Origin: Chaetorhynchus papuensis
Taxonomy: Eukaryota; Chordata; Aves; Passeriformes; Rhipiduridae
Length of the DNA stretch: 64,000 nucleotides
Reading direction: 5' to 3'
Assembly: GCA_013396525.1 (NCBI GenBank)
Contig: VWYX01000085.1
Coordinates: 1,128,938-1,192,937 of the forward strand
The notes under the pieces are model-generated. The model had not been told where the DNA came from. It saw only the letters and a list, made by a program, of their open reading frames with translations, and ran no database searches. The position numbers were made by a program, and so were the translations under genes. Below, in pieces: positions 35,175 through 47,913 of the stretch. Position 1 is the stretch's first letter. Each line of letters starts with the position of its first letter.

Positions 35175-38100
35175 AAAATGGCATCTATTATAAGTTAGCT
35201 CTGAATCTGTGTGATAGAAATGAATTTGTAGACCTAGGGTGAAATCAAAGTACATCAAATCAGACATCTTAATACCAGAGATATAATTACACATTAAAGA
35301 ACATAAACTTGTCACAGAACAAAACTCTCAAGAACAGAAAGCAGACTGGAGGAAAAAAAGGATTCTATTTACTCTTTTGCCAAAGAGAAGTTCAAACACA
35401 TAAAGGAGTATCGCAGAACAGAAAGTCAGGCTGCTGAAGAAGTTAAACAACAGAGGTCTCACAACAAATTTAATTTGACCTGATGCATTGCTTACATCCA
35501 GACAACCATTTCTCCTCATTAATGTACTCATGCAGTTCTTCCTGAAAGAAGCAGTCAGCCACCCTCAGCAGCAACCAAGAAGCACTACCACAGGATTATG
35601 TATGCACTCAGTCAAGGTTTCTTTATCTTTAATATTTCTTTATGTTCCAGATGTGAAATCAGAACATTTTCCTGAATTCTAGCTTTCTTAAACTGTTAAG
35701 GTAGTTTTCCTTAACAGGAAAGAACACTCAGAATTACTTTATCTGAAAAACAGTGAGAAAGATCTATTCATGTTTCACTATGGTAGGTTGCTACTCTTGG
35801 AATGATTTATTTACAATTAATTCCTAGGGGGTGATCTTTTTTTATTTTATGGGGGTTTTTTAAGATCCTAATGAATGTTGTGATACTTATTTAGATTTAG
35901 ATTTCTGCACCATAGCTGAAATCAATTCAGTGAAAAATACTGTCCAAAATTGATTACATAATTACAGAGAAGCTACAATTAAATATATTTATTTAGAAAA
36001 AAAAAACAGAACAAACCCAAAACCACTAAAAAACCTGCCCAACAAATACTAAGTTTAGCCTCAACCTGTAGTGACACCCAAAAAGACTAACAAATATTTC
36101 TCCATCTTAAACAACATACTTCTTTGCTCTGAAATCTTTTTCAGACATTTGTTCATATTATTGTTGTCTCTCTTGCCCAAACCACATGCTGAAAGAATCT
36201 CACAAGTGCCTAAAATACTATTCCGATTTTTCTCTTCTCTCTCAAGACTGCCATTACATTGAAAACTACTTGCTTTCCCACATGCCATGTAAAGATTTAA
36301 AATGATTTAGATATCTCTATTTTATTTGATAGAGACTTAAGAATTTGACATTCATATTGGTGCTACATAGAAAGAGGGCCCTAAACAATTATTCTGTTTC
36401 TCTCAGTGATCTGTATAGTACATATCAGTGCAAAAAGGAAAAAAAAAACATGAATAAAATATTTGGGCAAAAATACATCTGAGAAAAAGCTTTTTGTAAC
36501 CAAAAAACTGGCACCTGATACCCAGAACACACCACAACAGACTACAAGGACTTCAAAGAACACATGAATCACCAAAAGATAAAATTATTACATTCCTATA
36601 ATTTGGTTTATTTTCCCCTTGAAAACAACTGTTAATAAACCATGGTTCTATGAAATGCCTTTTTGTATAAAATCATTTTTGTATAAAATCAATCTCAGTA
36701 ATAGATAAATTCACATTAGAGTTTTAGAGTAGTTTTATTTGAAAGATTAAAATTATTAAATTAATTAAATTAAATTATGAAAATTCTGCACATGTTTATG
36801 ATACAGGCTGTCCAGGGAATCCAAAGTACTTTAAAATAGCGCTTTGAAGTTGGAATATGAATGCTGAGTTTAGAAGTCACAATTTACTTCTGAAATATAT
36901 ACATTGATATTTTCAGTGAAATTATTTAGATGACTCCCTATATGTACTTACTGTAAATTCATTTATTCTTCTTGAAATCACTTCAAGTAAGAACATATTA
37001 TCACTTAGAGGAAAATACATACAGCAATACTGTAAAGTTCAGTACTTAAAAAAATAACCACTAAATCAATCGAGATTTTCCTTATTCTTTTAAAATTCAT
37101 TGGTTCCATGTGCAGGTCACATATTTTGAAACTATACAAAGTATATTTTATAGGAAAAAATTCAAGCTATTGATAAAAACAAGTGAAATTAACGTTACAC
37201 TTGGAAATTAACCCTCCCCCACCCCGAAACAGAGTTGATTCTATTAAAAGTGATAAATGGAATGGAAATTAAAATTTTAATGAGGTGCTTGTTAATCCAT
37301 TTGTTCACATCTAATTTGAACTTGGTTAAATTGCTACTTATTATGAATACTATAGATATGATTCCTTCTAAATCTCAAGGGCAAACAAAATGTTAGAGGA
37401 CTGCTTGTCCCAAGATAGGTCCACAGTATATTATCCAAGCTTCTGAAATTAAGCACTGGAGCTATTTCCTGTGATACATTTCATTTAAGAAAATTAATGA
37501 CATTTTAAAGCAATTGGTTAAGTCCTTTGACATGGTAATTGTCCATTCCAGAACAATAGAAGAAATATAACCAAAAGGAGACTGCCTACCTGCCATTGAT
37601 CATTTCCAAGACTGGAGGGCTTATTTGTACCTATTGCAATTCCCAAGGACTTTATCAAGCAATAACTTTTCTCTTAGTAGGATTTGGGTTATTTTTCCTT
37701 ATTTATTTCTACGTGATGCGTATAAGAATGCAGTACAGACACATATCAGTGATTTCTTCTTCTTGAATTTATCATGCATTTAAAAAATATAAACTCACCT
37801 AGAGGACAGCATTCAAACTACAACAAAGATAGCATAGGTCTGAATGTGATTTTTACACAAAATCAATGCAAGAGCAATTGCAGTAATGAATAACGTACAA
37901 TTTTATAATAATTCCATAAAAATAAATGTATTGAAAGGAAAATGTGTAGAACTAAAACCAAAGAAACATCACCATTAAAGTTGCATAGACACATCCCAAA
38001 ATGGGGTTGCCAGACTTTTCAGTTATAACACCTCCTTTATTTAGCCGGTTATTTATGAATTTTCAAGTAGTTCTATATGTTTATTTTTCACCCACCACCT

Positions 38101-41100
38101 TAAACTCATTAAAACCAATGCACCTTGCAATCTTTCATTGAACATTGCACCTTTGCATTTTTCGTATTGTCAGGATATTAACAGTAATTGAACACTTACA
38201 TTTAAGAACTTCAGTAAAACTCAGCTGAGTTCAAGTCACAGAGTTTGGAGGTCTTGCTTTATACATGATAAACTATCTTTTCTCCTTGGACTACACTTTA
38301 ATTTTACTAACTTCATTTGTTACACTTCTGAAAATCTCATCATATGGCACACTATATCTATCATATGATTCATTAAATTGCTACCTTATAAAGTTGCTGT
38401 TTCTTGACATTTGAGCTCATTTTTAAGGCTTTCTTTTGTTGCTTTATTTTAAAATTATTAGTAGTATTTTTATTTTACCTGAAGAGTTTATGCCCAGCTA
38501 AGTTCATAGACAACCCAAGTAGTTTGTTCTGCTGAACATATAATATTTAACCCAAAATGTCTTTTTCTTTTCTTGACACTTTTGCCAGTATATCTTATAA
38601 GAAAATAAAATTTTAGGAACCACCTACTTCTTTATATAAAAATAATATACCAAATTATTAAAAACAGTATTTAGAGAAGAACAATCCACAGTGATGTACT
38701 TACAGTCTGCGAGTTGACCTTTCAGCATTACACATTGTCACCCTTCTCTAAATCTTAACTACTTTCTATTCCATTCTGTTCTCTCCACTTCATATTTTCA
38801 CATCTGTATCATCTAAAACTTATTTGGAATTCTAAATCTTACATACGTCTGTTGTGCCACAATCTAGGAAAAGGGAAAGATACAGAGGAAGGATATTTTC
38901 AATTGAAATCTAGGAGCAAGGTTTGGCACATTTTGCCCTCATTCTACTACCTCTTCTAAGCAGTAGGAGTTCATATTTTCTCTTCCTAGTATATTTATAT
39001 TTGATCTCTGATAAAAAGGAATGTGAAGGAAAGGAAAAAAGTTTGAAATTGCAAGAAAATAAATTGTCTTGATAATCAGCAAAACTCACATAAATGCTGT
39101 ATAATTTTGGGGCACTTAGAGAAGAAAGAAAAAACCCTGGAAAAAACAGCAGCTATTTAATACTATTGATACTACTTTATGTGAACCTGTTTCATTCATT
39201 TATCCTACCTCAGTGGAGGAGGGTGTCATGAACAGCTGAAGGGTAATAAATATCTAAAAGCACAACGTGCATTCTGCAAGTGAGCATCTGTTTGCACATT
39301 TAGTTACAATGTTTGTCCATTCCACAGGTACCTGCTCTTTTTATAAAAGTTGTTCCTTATGGCTTCAAAAACAGTGAAAGCATATCTACTATGACAGTAA
39401 ATCTGGAAGCTTCTAGGAAAGGAGAATTCCCTCAAATTTACCTAATTTTTTTTTTTCAAATTTCAGTTTTCTTGCAAAGAAATAATAATGTAGAGATTGA
39501 AGAGATAAAGGATTCAAAAGAAAGCAAGAACAGAGCATGGCAGTGCACTGTCCTATTTCCCAAGCCTCTTCTTCTTTGACATAAAAATACCACCAACATT
39601 TCTGAAAATATTTAAATATTAATAAGTGTTTTAGTCTAATTTTGTTTATCTTTAATTTAGACAATTGAATTCCCCATATTAAATTAAGATATGTTACACA
39701 GATTAACAGATTACTCACTGAACCTGTTAACACAAACCCCCTTCTCTATCATACTGCCCTGGATATAAGAAAATGTATATTATTTTCCAGAAAGCATTTT
39801 AAAAAAATCCAACTGAAATCCAACTTGCAGCAAGTTCATACAGGATCAGGAAGAGCCAAGGGTTAAGCAGGCCATAACCTGCTCAGAGGACTTGGAATTA
39901 AGCAGCAGCTCATGTGCACATGCAAAATGGCCCATCTGGAAAGTAGATCATCACATCAGATAAAAAGGCAAGGGTATGCATAGAGTTGGGACTTTTATAT
40001 ATCAAGATTAAATATTTTTGATTTCTGAGGTTACTGTTTGTTGTAGGTTTTTTAACTGTTCTTTGAGCTCTGTACTGGAGGCAGCTTCAGACAACAAAAC
40101 ATGTAGGTTTTAACACTGTGCTATCAACTAAAAAGTGTAAGTAAACGTTTCAAAGCTAGGCTGTCCTGTTAAGTAATGAGGCTGAGAAGCTGGACATTCT
40201 TTGTGAATTTTAGGCCCAAAGAGAACAAGTTCAGGATTCCCATTAAATTATAGACAGACTGCTAGAGACAGCCACTCAGTCAAGTAAATTAGTGGGACCA
40301 AGAAGAAGAAGCCTCTCGTAACAGCCAGTCATGGGCAGAAAAAAAATTCTGTCTAATATTGTTGAGTATACTGAACAGTAATAATATTATTCTAGAACAA
40401 GATATAAGTGGCAAGTTGTTAACATACTACCTTCCCCCAGGTTTGAATCCCACTGCCTGGATTTCTACAAAATATGCACACAACAGTCAATCTGCAAATG
40501 CACAATAAATTCACTAAGTCTAGACAATATTTGATTTAAAAATTTCAACTGTATTCCATGTGCATAGTAAATACCTAATCCTTTCCATAACTGAGGAGTA
40601 AACAACAAAGAAATAGGTAAAAACAGACTGCCTTCCTCAAAGTAATTAATTCAGTCCACAGCTAGTTTTTGGCTGGCATCTTGACAACATACCAAATTTC
40701 AGCAGCTGATGCAAGGTAGATGAATAACACTGGTGGCAGCAGTTAACCCTTTCCATCACTCCTCCACGCAGCTATTCCCATTGTGCTTCTCAGGATGTAA
40801 TAACTTAAGGCAAACTACAGAACAATGCAACTGTGTGAACATGTTGGATGCAAATCAGTTCTGAAGCTGAAGCACCATGACACAGGTGGAACATTTGCCT
40901 TTCCTTGCTTTTGACTTTTTTGAGCACTTCTGACCAAAAATCACGTTGGGTTTGTATTTGTGCATCAGCTTTAGAACAGAAATCTGATCTATGACCACAA
41001 TTACTGTGGTTACTAGATAGCAACCCACACCAATAATTTATTGTCATTGCTAAGAAGAGATCTCCCTTCCTGCTGATCAGCGGTGGGGGAAGAGTATTAC

Positions 41101-43914
41101 TTCAGTACTACTAAAGAGCTAAGCTTATTAGAATTAGCATTTCTCAGTCCTATGCATTGTATTACTTCCTATCACTTCAGTCAAACTCTCTTGAAAGGAT
41201 ACTGCCTTTCCCAGTAGTAAGAAAGTGCTGGTGCACTTTAATCTGTCTGTGTTTATACTGAAAACCCCTACAAAATGCTGCCCATGGCAAAACTCCATGT
41301 TCCAAGGCTACACTAGTGTTTCACTATGTGTGGTTATTTTGTTAATAGCTGCCCAAAGCAACTTGAATTCTGTGAAGAGATCTTCAGTGTTAATTTCCTT
41401 TTGTATCCATAATCACCAAAATTCCTGCTTTTGCTTGCAAAAATCTATCAGTAAAAAACAATTAACATCTAAAACACTGTGTATGCATCATTTTTCCAAC
41501 GTGGAAGTGTTTTAACTAAGAAAGAAGAATTACTGTTCACCATCAGTCAAAAGGACATATTATAGATGTTCAATATTACTATTCACTTAATACTTCTCAA
41601 ATCCAGTAAACCTCATTGAATAAAATGGTAAATATTTATGCTTTCAACAGTGAAAAGTCAAATTATTTTTTCTGTTTTTCATCTCTCAATATTAATGCAT
41701 AATCACAAGGAATATATTTTATGGGAAAAAAAAACCCCAAAACAACAAACCAGCAGCAATTGAAACTTGTAGAGAAACTACCCTACAGATTCCTTCACCA
41801 AACCATGTTAAAATAACTATTTTAACCTTTACAGCAACCGTCAGCCATCAACAACTGCAGCAACAGTAAGTAAAATCTGTCAAAACATTGCATATTAATC
41901 ACTTTTTAAGACAAAGGTGTTTACACATCCTAAGTCATCATTACTGAAAATACTAGCAGTCTTTGTAAACATAAGAAATTCTAGTTTCATGTTCATCTGC
42001 TGAAAATTAGCTCTGTAAAGTTCCAACCTTGGTAAAAGAATCCAAGATTTACAAAAATCAGCATGAATGATGTGAACACCACAGTCATAAAAAAAGATAT
42101 GTTGAGAAAATTCTCTTCAGTCAAAAAAGAATTTGGCAGTTAGTTGCAAAAGATTTTAATTCAATGGAAATATAGATAAAATCTCTCTTTTTGGCACACT
42201 TTCTGTTCTTAATAACAAATTTTTAACAGGAGATCAAAATCTAAATTATGTAAATGGCACCACCACATACCTGAGAATTTTGCTACTAAACATAGGTTAT
42301 GAGGATGGAGTTGAGGGACCAAGCTCAAGTACATTTCAGTCTCCAGGGTGGGGACTGGAAGTTGCAACAAGGACACCAGCTTATTTCACACCTTTTCATA
42401 TAGAACTTTAACACTTTCCCATTTGACTGTAAAGGTTATATATATATGCTTTAGGAAATACTTTAGGGCTTTTTTCTCTCACTGGCCCTTAATTCAGAAA
42501 AAGTAAAAAGACAATATCCAAAGGGTGGTGCTGGATCTATTAGCCAAAGGTGGGGAGGAAGAGCACAAGTACGTGGGGCAGTATTTTGGCATGTGTAACA
42601 ATGAGTAGGTCTTCTGCCTGTAGATTTTAGGTGCCAGATATCAAGAATGGAGACTGTGATTTTCATAGAAAAGGATTATTTGTTTTAATCAAGCACAGGA
42701 ATCCCTCTAAGACCCCCAACAACCACAGCATCTAAAGGCCTTGTATTTGCTGATGTACACAGTCAGGGATATTAGCTCCTTTGGCCCAATACTTCAGATT
42801 ATATTATGGAAGGCAAACACATATAAGCTTCCCAAATCTCAATATGTTTGAGAGGCAGCAAAAACACACAAAATACTTGGTTTTACTTGCCATGCAATTA
42901 CACATAATTTATAATCAGTGCTTTCATCTCATGTCTAAATAGGGCACAGAAGAATTGTGAGGACATGGTTGAATGTAACCTGCAACAGAATATTAAGCAA
43001 AGTGAATAATATGAATTCAGAGGCATCTGTTGCAATTAATAGCTAGTTGGGTGGTTGGGTGTTTTTCTCAAAATCAAAAAGGATAAACTCTCTAGGAGGA
43101 GGCCCACTGAGAATATACACGTGGCAGATTAAACTGATCAAAGATGGGCTGCCTTAAAAAACAATGCTTATGTTCTAGAAGTGGTTCCAGAAAGTCCTTG
43201 TGCTGTAGCAGCCACCATGGGCCCACATGAGCAATATTGATTTTCATTTTCCTGGACTTTTAGCCTGATAAACAAGCTGCTCTGAATTACTGTGTAGAAG
43301 GGAAGGACGGAAAGCAATGCTTTAAGCTAACTATGAAATTACACCCTGAAACTGTTTTCCTTACTGTTACAGAAAATGGTCCTGCTGTTTACAGCAGACC
43401 TGTGTCAGCAGATGAAGCAAAAGAAACCACACACGTGACACAAATATTTTGTGCTGGACATCACTATTCTACACTTACACGACCGTGTTAAATTGGAAAG
43501 AGATGGAATCAGCTCAATCCAGAGATAAAGCACAAGACCACCATAATGAAGGATCATAGTTCATGCAGGACCACAAATCAGGTCCATCATGACATGGAAC
43601 ATAGAAACAGAATTGCACTTGAGTGTAATTAAGGACTAAAAGGATGATTAAGGCTAGTAATTCTGCCGCATTAAATAAGAACTGACAGGCAGACAGGTCT
43701 TGCAGCAAATGCCTGGCATTTGAAGCTGGCAGCTTGCAGTTCACTTGGAAGGAACACAGAGTGGATGTGAGAAGTTAATGAGTCCGAACAGGAAAAGGCA
43801 AAATTGCAAAGAAAAACTGCAACAGTAGTTCAAAGCAGGATTGACAGCCATAACTGTTGCATCTTGAAAGACTTTTTAAAGCTTGTAGTATAAGAAAGTA
43901 ATGCATCATATTTT
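35175..43914. other. Long stretch of AT-rich unique DNA, no gene recognised
   Basis: Nearly 9 kb without a recognisable interspersed repeat. Contains an A-run/A-C tract at 36001-36035, a perfect 16-bp tandem duplication at 36660-36691, an A/C tract at 41724-41757 and a C-rich patch near 37211-37225. Composition rises somewhat in G and C around 39830-40100, 40640-41100 and 43080-43800. Open frames are short and of unrecognised content. Low repeat density over this length would fit a non-coding region under constraint, but that is not demonstrable here. Confidence 0.5.
36660..36691 (+). repeat. Perfect 16-bp tandem duplication
   Basis: The unit TTTTTGTATAAAATCA is present at 36660-36675 and again, unchanged, at 36676-36691. 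Confidence 0.9.
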
Positions 43915-44206
43915 GAATCATAGAATATGAGGAGTTGGAAGGGATCCACAAGGATCACTGAGTCCAACTCCTGGCCCTACACAGGACACCCCAAGAGTCA
44001 CACCATGTGCCTGAGAGCCTTGTCCAAACACTTCTTGAACTCTGTCAGGCTTGGTGCTGTTACAACTTCTCTGGGGACCCTCTTCAAGTGTTTAATCACC
44101 CTCTGGATGAGAAACCCCTTCATGATACCTAACCTAAGCCTCCCCTCACTCAACTTCATGCTGTTTCCTTGAGTCCTGTCACTGGTCACAAGAGTGAAAA
44201 GATCAC
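43915..44206 (-). mobile_element. CR1 LINE 3'-end fragment, reverse strand
   Basis: Plus-strand order: GAATCATAGAATATGAGG, AGTTGGAAGGGATCCACAAG, GAGTCCAACTCCTGGCCC, CCAAGAGTCACACCATGTGC and CTGTCAGGCTTGGTGCTG, the same sequence of blocks as the CR1 copy at 15380. Similarity fades after GGTCACAAGAGTGAAAAG at about 44206. It is 5'-truncated and carries no meaningful frame. Confidence 0.92.
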
Positions 44207-44385
44207 TTTTCTCATTTTTTGAAAACCTTTTTCCCAACCTAGGACATTTATTTGAGGGCAGCTCTCCCAAAATGTGTCACTCTGGCCCTTGTACTCATGT
44301 CCCTGTTGCTCACAGAAACTGTTGGTGGCAAGTCAATTCACACCTCTATAATTTTTACTCTAGAATTTTAAGGGTGGCTGGTTTC
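44207..44385. other. Possible diverged CR1 continuation
   Basis: The T-rich and mixed sequence after the CR1 end may be decayed CR1, but the similarity is too weak to annotate with confidence. Confidence 0.35.
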
Positions 44386-44467
44386 TTGGTGGTGGTGGGT
44401 TTTTTTGTTTGATTGGTTGGTTTTTGGGTTTGTTTGGTTTGGTGGGGTTTTTTAGTTGGGTTTTTTT
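44386..44467 (+). repeat. G/T-only low-complexity tract with GG-run clusters
   Basis: Of 82 bases only two are A and none is C. The left part (TTGGTGGTGGTGGG) has closely spaced GG runs that could form a two-layer G-quadruplex. The rest is TTTGG/GGTTT wording. It is the complementary counterpart of the A/C tracts seen elsewhere on the plus strand. Confidence 0.9.
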
Positions 44468-46084
44468 CCGTGAGGTTTCCTGGGTTTGTTTCAGTTTTTA
44501 TTATCTTTCAAACTAGAGCCACATGACCTGGACTTTTCATTTCTTTCTACATATTCCATTGTGTATTTCTGGCACATGTGATACACCAGAAAGTGGGTCT
44601 GCTTCAAATAACACATCATAACTTGCAGGTTTTGAGTGGGTTTGAGAAGAGACGGCTAACTAATATCAAGTCACTCATGGCCACAACAGAAATCTAAAGG
44701 GACAACATGAAGGCTTGGTCCAGAACTTTATATTTTTAGGAATAACTGAATATATGTGATCAACAAGAAAATCAGGATGATGATTTTTGGAGGACAAAGT
44801 AGATAAGAAAGCATCACCGGACCAGCTGTAGTGCATTCAAATATAAATTCTTCATATGAAACTCAAACTTGACTAAGCAAAATGCAACCATATTTGGAAA
44901 CAGAAAGAAACATGAGAAACTTACGCAAACTGCATCAATAAACAAGTAGTTTACACAGGGACACCTCCTCCCAGAGCAGACTCCGGGAAACAGTTTTGCA
45001 AGAACAGAGTCTAAAACCTGATGAAGGAGATGGATTCTTCACTCCTCCAGTCTTTTTTATTTCTAGAAGTTAAATGCCAGGATTTTCTAGTTTTAACACA
45101 TTGACAGATTGGCAATGAAAGAAAATACATTCTTTGTTGTGACTCCTACAAAACAGCTTGGTAAATCTCAATTTGGCCTGACCACCACTCCCCAGTGATT
45201 GCAGAGAATAGCCAACAGTATCTAAAAGGCCATATACCAACTGATCAAACTGCTAATGGAGCCTAATGAATTAATCACCTCCTCAAATAATAAACACATG
45301 GGGGAATTAATGTCTGTACAAAGTCTGAAAACAAAACACAGCTACTCTCCCTCAAGAGTTATCATGCTTGACACTGGCAACAAAAAAAAAAAGAATGCGA
45401 GAAAAGAGCTAATTATCAGGAAATATCTAACTCCCAAATTATTGCCACAAAATCAGTTTGTGTCTGCAACAGTGGCAACCTATATAACCTGATGTTATAA
45501 CTGTACAGCTTATACCTGAAGCTGTTCAGCAACACCTCATTCGTGCATTCAGGAGTTATTTCCACGTTGCTGTTACAGAGAAATACCACTAATGTACACG
45601 CATGACCTACTCCTTCTTCCCTCTGTTGCACTGTCACTGCAAATCCTTGAAATAACATAGAAACCCTAATCTTAGATCCATACCAATGCACCCAAAATAT
45701 TTCCTAACATTTCATTTGGTCACAAGGAAATCATAAAAGTTCACTATGAAGGTGTGTTCACATGCACTGATAAGTAAGTGCAAGTAAATATGTGTACTGA
45801 GAAGGCCAATGGAAGTGATTAGAGGGTCAGCAATATTGACATGTAAAGAAAAATATTTGACAATTAAAAATATGCAATTTTACTACAGAAGATTAAGTGA
45901 CACCACAGACAGCCACTGGGATACTAACAATTACACTTAATATTTATATGACTGATTTTTAAAATTATTAAAAAATTTGAAATTAATTTCACAAGGATTA
46001 ACAATAATAATTATAATTTTTAAAAAGTAAAGACAAGACTGTGGCTGAGTATCATGAAACACTACTTGGCAATGAGACCAGCAC
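44468..46084. other. AT-rich unique DNA
   Basis: No gene or repeat family was recognised. An A-run lies at about 45383-45393. Confidence 0.5.
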
Positions 46085-46250
46085 AAAAGCATCCCAGGGG
46101 AAGTAGTGGAATCTCCATCATTTAGGATATTTAAAACCAAACTGGACAAAATGTTGGAAAATGTTCTGTAGGGAATAGTCCTGAATTTGTAAGGAGACAG
46201 ACTGGATGACCTAACAGGTCTTTTTCCATCTGTAATGTCTATTACTCTGC
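46085..46250 (+). mobile_element. Old CR1-like LINE 3' end, plus strand
   Basis: GGAAGTAGTGGAATCTCCATC, CAAACTGGACAAAATGTTGG, CTGTAGGGAATAGTCCTG, ACTGGATGACCTAACAGG and TCTTTTTCCATCTGTAATG follow the 3' UTR order of an old CR1 subfamily, ending near the expected TCTATTACTCTG tail. It is diverged and 5'-truncated. Confidence 0.82.
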
Positions 46251-46324
46251 AATTGTCTTGTCCTCAATCCACACATTAAGCAATCCCCACATAGCTACAG
46301 TGCCAAATGGTTTGGTTCCAAAGC

Positions 46325-46538
46325 TCCCACTCTTTCTTTACTCATCATTTAAGACTAGCAGAGCAGATGCTACTTAGGAATGAAAATGTCCATAGCAAGA
46401 TCAACAACGAGGAATAAAATACAATTTTGAGTCCCACTCTTTCTTTACTCATCATTTAAGACTAGCAGAGCAGATGCTACTTAGGAATGAAAATGTCCAT
46501 AGCAAGATCAACAACGAGGAATAAAATACAATTTTGAG
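46325..46538 (+). repeat. Perfect 107-bp tandem duplication (two copies)
   Basis: The unit runs from TCCCACTCTTTC to ACAATTTTGAG. Copy 1 is 46325-46431 and copy 2 is 46432-46538, with no difference seen between them. The unit is not a recognised repeat and contains no frame of note. Perfect identity means either a very recent duplication, a copy-number polymorphism, or an assembly error in which the same read segment was joined twice. Confidence 0.95.
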
Positions 46539-47881
46539 GCCCAACCACGTAATTTCTCTCACACCAGCAGTTCTCAAGCTGTGTTAGTGCTTACAACGTA
46601 AAAGGGTACCATTAGGGGAATACAAACAGCTTGGAAATGGTATGCAGCTCGCCTCAATGTTCTGCTTTTCTAGTATGACTTTGATTTGTGAAATCAGCTT
46701 TGTTAAATCCTGTTGCAAACTACTGTGCATCTCAGAAACTGATGAAAAATACCTCTGTAAAATCTCAACCCCCTTGTCTCAAGCTCTACTTTGATGACAG
46801 TTTCTTTCAGCTACAGTAATAATCTAAGAAGTATCTACCTCTGTCTTATTCTCATCATTCAATCTGATTCTAGTCTGTTTACAAGTCTTATTTACATACC
46901 ATAAGCAGCCACAGGAAGAGGGAGTACATTCATTATTACAGACTTTTCCCTCAAAGTTCTTTTCTGTAGCTCCATAATCTTTAGGCAAATATTAAACTTA
47001 AATTGGGAAAAATCATAAAAAGCATTCTTTGATCAGGGATGGCTATTCTGTTTTCATAACAGAGAAATACATCAGGTTTCAAATTTAAAAATCAATGTGT
47101 TTCTGAGCATGAGTTTTCCAAGTGTAAAAAAGACTCACATATTTCTATCCCTCAACACAGAGAGGAAGGTTTACAGCAGTGAGATAACCAGAAGAGTCAC
47201 ACCTTGCTTTTTACCAGAGGTGGTACTTTAAATGTTTGTGTTTAAGGGCCTTGTTACTCCCATGATAGCTCTGTTTTGTTGCTCATCATAAGGAACATGC
47301 TATATGTAGAACATCTAAAAGTAAGAATTTTACCTGTTTTGAGCTATATTTTATTTAATAACAGGTCAAATATATAGATTTGACTGGTTTCAATTTCCTA
47401 AATATGAAGGCTTTGCTTCAAAAAGTTTTCAAAATATTCAGTTAAGTAATAACTTTATTTTTTCTTTGTAAAGCACAGAAAATTAAAAAATATTTGATGA
47501 TTTTTGCCTTTTATAGCAGTGTTAACATGCTTTTAACACTGTTTTCCATGTTCCTTTTACATTCACGTGGGGGGAATTAATCCATTAGTACAGCCAACTT
47601 CAACTCTTTCCTGGCACTGTGTATGGAAGCTTGTACATGGCGCAGGTACTTCAACTTGCTTACATAATGTAATTCTGGATTTATATCACTAGATATGATG
47701 ATATTTATATTACTAGAAGTTTATCCATGGCCATGTTTATTCCAGAATAAAAATATCCATACATGGACCCATAAAGATATGCAATAATTATAAATGTAGG
47801 ATATAATATTTTCCTGTATATCCTAAATCTGTATTTTATCTGGTCTAAATTGCACATTTCTAAAACGGGGATATTTCCATT
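46539..47881. other. AT-rich unique DNA
   Basis: No feature recognised. Confidence 0.5.
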
Positions 47882-47913
47882 GAATCAAAGAATCCCAGAA
47901 TAGTTTGGGTTGG
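47882..47913 (-). mobile_element. CR1 3' tail, interrupted by an LTR insertion
   Basis: GAATCAAAGAATCCCAGAATAG followed by TTTGGGTTGG is the reverse complement of the last about 30 bp of a CR1. The expected continuation (AAGGGACC...) is replaced at 47914 by the start of an LTR, so the LTR entered the CR1 here. The rest of the CR1 would be expected on the far side of the LTR, but is not present after the gap. Confidence 0.7.

Noticed and set aside
40436..40462. tRNA T-arm-like GGTTTGAATCCC word
   Set aside because: The flanking bases do not pair as a T stem, and no acceptor, D or anticodon arm is present upstream.
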